Positions 5,858 through 7,515 of a stretch of DNA of 7,515 bases are shown here, piece after piece. Below the pieces are notes generated by a model that was not told where the DNA came from, made no database searches, and was given only the letters and a program-made list of their open reading frames with translations. The DNA comes from Methanoregula sp. Its GTDB lineage: Archaea > Halobacteriota > Methanomicrobia > Methanomicrobiales > Methanospirillaceae. The stretch lies in NCBI GenBank assembly GCA_022710665.1, contig JAKLGN010000065.1, forward strand, positions 1-7,515. The letters are read 5' to 3'. The translations under genes were made by a program, and so were the position numbers. Every line of letters starts with the position of its first letter. The stretch's first letter is position 1.

Positions 5858-5915
5858 GGCGGAATTCCTGCCAAATCTTCCTTAAAAATGATCGCTTTTA
5901 TTCGCTTTTGGACAG

Positions 5916-5952
5916 GCGATCGTTCCGGGGATCATACCCCGGTTGCCCAAAA
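5916..5952 (+). repeat. 37-bp imperfect direct repeat, copy B
   Basis: This is the second copy of the repeat at 5571-5607, 345 bases downstream, identical at 31 of 37 positions. It contains a perfect hairpin CCGGGG-ATCATA-CCCCGG (5925-5942). Two of the six differences from copy A fall in that stem's 3' arm, so the hairpin is stronger here. Confidence 0.6.
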
Positions 5953-5956
5953 TGAA

Positions 5957-5991
5957 GGGATCCCCCTTTTTTCCCGCCCGGGGGAGATCCC
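5957..5991. repeat. 10-bp hairpin with two-base bulge, downstream of hypD
   Basis: GGGATCCCCC (5957-5966) pairs with GGGGG and ATCCC (5980-5984, 5987-5991), leaving AG bulged and a 13-base loop. It lies about 90 bases past the hypD stop on the minus strand and could mark the end of the hypD transcript. No T-run follows on that strand, so it is not a classical terminator. Confidence 0.4.
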
Positions 5992-6081
5992 GGAATCCCA
6001 TCGGAGGCCGGATGCGGGTTTCGTCGGGGGAGAAGAAGGTGTCGTCGAGATCGGGATCGCCGGTATTTTTTTGTTATGAAA

Positions 6082-7110
6082 TTACTTCTTCCGGACCTGG
6101 TACATGTGCCAGATCTTGCACGCGCCTTCGTGGCTGACCATGCAGGGCCCGACCGGCGTCCGGGGCGTGCAGGCCTTCCCGAACATTTTGCAGTCGGATG
6201 GCTGGGCGATCCCCCGCAGGACCTTGTCGCAGATGCAGGCCGGGTGTTTTCCCACGTGCCGGAACGTCACGTCAAATTTCTTTGCCGCATCGTACTGCGC
6301 GAACTCTTCCTTGAGCCGGAGGCCGGAGCCGGGGATGACGGGGAACCCGCGCCACGCGACATCGGACGGCTCGAAGACCTCGTACATGATCTTCTTTGCC
6401 TTCACATTCCCCTCGCGGCTGACCGCCCGCGGGTACGCATTGTCGACCCGGTGCGTGCCTTCCTTCACCTGCGTAACGAGCATGAGGAGGCCGAGCAGGA
6501 TATCCTCCGGCTCGAACCCCGCGACGACCTGCGGGACCGGGAACTGCTCGTACTCCTCGTACCCCATGATGGTGCAGACATGGCCGGGGAGCATGAACCC
6601 GTCAAGCTTCGCCTCGCCCTGCTCAAGGAGCCACTTCATCGCCGGGGGGACGATGCGGTGGCAGGAGAGGATCGAGAAATTTTTCGGGGGTTTGGTGAGG
6701 ATCGTCGCCGCGACCGTGGGTGCGGTCGTCTCGAACCCGACCGAGATGAAGACGACCTCCGCATCAGTCTTTTGTGCGATCTCGACCGCCTTGTGGATCC
6801 CCTGGACGACGCGGACGTCCCCGCCGCAGGACTCGAGCGATCCCTTGGACCCGGGGACCCGCAGGAGGTCGCCGTAGGTCGCGATGATGCAGCCTTTCTC
6901 CGCGAGCTCGATCGCCGCATCGATCTCCCCCTGCGGCGTGATGCAGACCGGGCAGCCCGGCCCCATCACGATCTTGAGATCCGCAGGAAGCAGGCTCCGG
7001 AGCCCTGACCGCGCGATCGCGGCCTCGTGCGTCCCGCAGATGTGCATGAACGCGAGGGGGCGGTCGGTCTCTTTCCGGAGTCTCTCGACAATCTCGTTTC
7101 CCGTCGCCAT
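6082..7110 (-). CDS. hypD: Hydrogenase maturation protein HypD
   Basis: HypD is a cytoplasmic iron-sulfur protein. With HypC it forms the scaffold on which the Fe(CN)2CO group of [NiFe]-hydrogenases is built, using cyanide from HypE/HypF, before transfer to the hydrogenase large subunit. The 342-residue protein has all the hallmark motifs: HICGTHE (23-29), GPGCPVC (50-56), GFETTAP (125-131), PGHVCTIMG (175-183), and a C-terminal cysteine-rich block from about 290. That block includes CICDKVLRG, FGKACTPRTPVGPCMVS and EGAC, which hold the [4Fe-4S] cluster. The length is close to that of bacterial and archaeal HypD, with no breaks. ATG 7110 is chosen because it gives the expected N-terminus; the ribosome binding site is weak (GAG). 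No other hyp gene is visible. It diverges from the MscS-type gene. Confidence 0.97.
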   Translation of the reverse strand: MATGNEIVERLRKETDRPLAFMHICGTHEAAIARSGLRSLLPADLKIVMGPGCPVCITPQGEIDAAIELAEKGCIIATYGDLLRVPGSKGSLESCGGDVRVVQGIHKAVEIAQKTDAEVVFISVGFETTAPTVAATILTKPPKNFSILSCHRIVPPAMKWLLEQGEAKLDGFMLPGHVCTIMGYEEYEQFPVPQVVAGFEPEDILLGLLMLVTQVKEGTHRVDNAYPRAVSREGNVKAKKIMYEVFEPSDVAWRGFPVIPGSGLRLKEEFAQYDAAKKFDVTFRHVGKHPACICDKVLRGIAQPSDCKMFGKACTPRTPVGPCMVSHEGACKIWHMYQVRKK

Positions 7111-7123
7111 GAACTCTCAGAAG

Positions 7124-7149
7124 TATTAACCGCTGAATCTGATAAGTGT
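7124..7149. promoter_or_regulatory. Divergent promoter region of hypD and the MscS-type gene
   Basis: Only 45 bases separate the two start codons (7110 minus, 7156 plus). On the plus strand TATTAA (7124-7129) is centred about 29 bases before ATG 7156. On the minus strand CTTATC (7141-7146) is centred about 34 bases before ATG 7110. Archaeal spacing then gives nearly leaderless transcripts for both genes. The two core promoters interleave, so polymerase binding in one direction would probably hinder the other. Confidence 0.4.
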
Positions 7150-7155
7150 ACAGGT

Positions 7156-7515
7156 ATGGATATGAATTACCTGTACGCAGGAGCCCTGGTCCTTGTCGGC
7201 GTTCTGCTTGCACTCATCGCCCGTAAAATCGTCAACTACCTCAAAGCCAAAGCCGGCCAGACCGAGACGCAGCTCGACGATATCGTCATGAAGGCGATTG
7301 GGACACCGGTCCAGATCACGATCGTCGCCTTCTTCCTCTGGCTCGCGCTGAAGACGTTCCCGGTCCTTCCCGACAAGTACGCCTTTCTGCTGGGACCGCA
7401 GTTCGTAACGAGCTTCTGGATCCTGATCGGGGCGTGGATCGTCTCCTCGTTCCTCTACGATATCATCTCCATCTACGGCCACATGATCGCCGGCGAGACC
7501 GAAGGGGACTGGGAC
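7156..7515 (+). CDS. Mechanosensitive channel, MscS family (3' end missing)
   Basis: The first 120 residues are visible and the frame is open to the window end. Three hydrophobic segments (about residues 4-26, 52-72 and 84-106) are separated by a charged cytoplasmic linker containing ETQLDDIVMKAIGTP. The (T/E)xLDDI element followed by further membrane helices is typical of the N-terminal region of archaeal and bacterial MscS-like channels, which open under membrane tension to release solutes in osmotic downshock. The pore-lining helix and the beta domain that define MscS lie beyond the window, so the call rests on the N-terminal pattern. ATG 7156 is preferred because of TATA spacing; an alternative ATG lies two codons later at 7162. 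Confidence 0.75.
   Translation, partial: MDMNYLYAGALVLVGVLLALIARKIVNYLKAKAGQTETQLDDIVMKAIGTPVQITIVAFFLWLALKTFPVLPDKYAFLLGPQFVTSFWILIGAWIVSSFLYDIISIYGHMIAGETEGDWD

Larger units (their letters stand above)
4981..6081. other. 1.1-kb gene-free, hairpin-rich stretch
   Basis: No reading frame here looks like a real protein. The open frames are short, proline/arginine/serine-rich, lack ribosome binding sites and show no family motif. Instead there are many inverted repeats: 5013-5020 with 5047-5054 (8 of 8), 5069-5073 with 5085-5089, the branched fold at 5092-5180, 5273-5280 with 5313-5320 (8 of 8), 5366-5374 with 5398-5407 (9 pairs, one bulge), 5658-5663 with 5672-5677, 5776-5783 with 5802-5809, 5803-5810 with 5850-5857, 5925-5930 with 5937-5942, and 5957-5966 with 5980-5991. 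A 37-base imperfect direct repeat and a pair of 11-base direct repeats are also present. It could be a decayed repeat-rich element, a structured RNA, or both. Confidence 0.55.

Noticed and set aside
5563..5955. Plus-strand open frame of 130 codons in the gene-free stretch
   Set aside because: It has no ribosome binding site and no domain, its composition is proline/arginine/serine-rich, and it starts and ends inside the two repeat copies. It is more likely repeat DNA than a gene, though a degenerate coding repeat cannot be excluded.
6076..7008. Plus-strand open frame of 310 codons opposite hypD
   Set aside because: hypD is unmistakable on the minus strand with all conserved motifs; the plus-strand product shows only shadow-type composition.

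Overview
The window looks like chromosomal DNA from a methanogenic archaeon, probably of the Methanomicrobiales. This is inferred from several features. hypD is archaeal-like, and a CxxCxxCx5C iron-sulfur flavoprotein is present. The tRNA gene lacks an encoded CCA. AT-rich boxes lie about 26-30 bases before start codons, with little or no leader. The core genes are GC-rich (heavy use of C or G in third codon positions). I cannot name the species from the sequence alone.

Layout. (1) Bases 1-2005, plus strand: the 3' part of a double-domain ECF-type ABC ATPase, then its membrane partner EcfT. Together they form the energising module of a vitamin or metal uptake transporter; the substrate-binding S component is not in the window. 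(2) Roughly 2200-3960: a strikingly AT-rich block with three genes of no recognised function. These are a minus-strand putative winged-helix protein, and two plus-strand membrane proteins, one with two membrane segments and one with a single anchor plus a soluble domain. The block holds several palindromes and ends at the 3' end of a minus-strand tRNA-Arg(CCG) gene, a common arrangement for acquired DNA. (3) 4105-4980: a flavodoxin-fold iron-sulfur flavoprotein with an extra N-terminal domain, followed by a hairpin-plus-T7 terminator. (4) 4981-6081: about 1.1 kb with no credible protein gene but many inverted repeats, a degenerate 37-base direct repeat, and a region that folds on paper into a 13-bp closing stem with two hairpins (candidate structured RNA or repeat element). 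(5) 6082-7110, minus strand: complete hypD, for [NiFe]-hydrogenase maturation. Diverging from it across about 45 bases is the 5' part of an MscS-type mechanosensitive channel gene that runs off the window end.

How the genes relate. EcfA and EcfT act as one complex and are translationally coupled. HypD and the flavoprotein fit an anaerobic hydrogenotrophic methanogen, but neither is in an operon with its pathway partners here. The most unusual parts are the AT-rich island next to tRNA-Arg and the hairpin-rich gene-free stretch. Both are described from the sequence, and their functions are not known.
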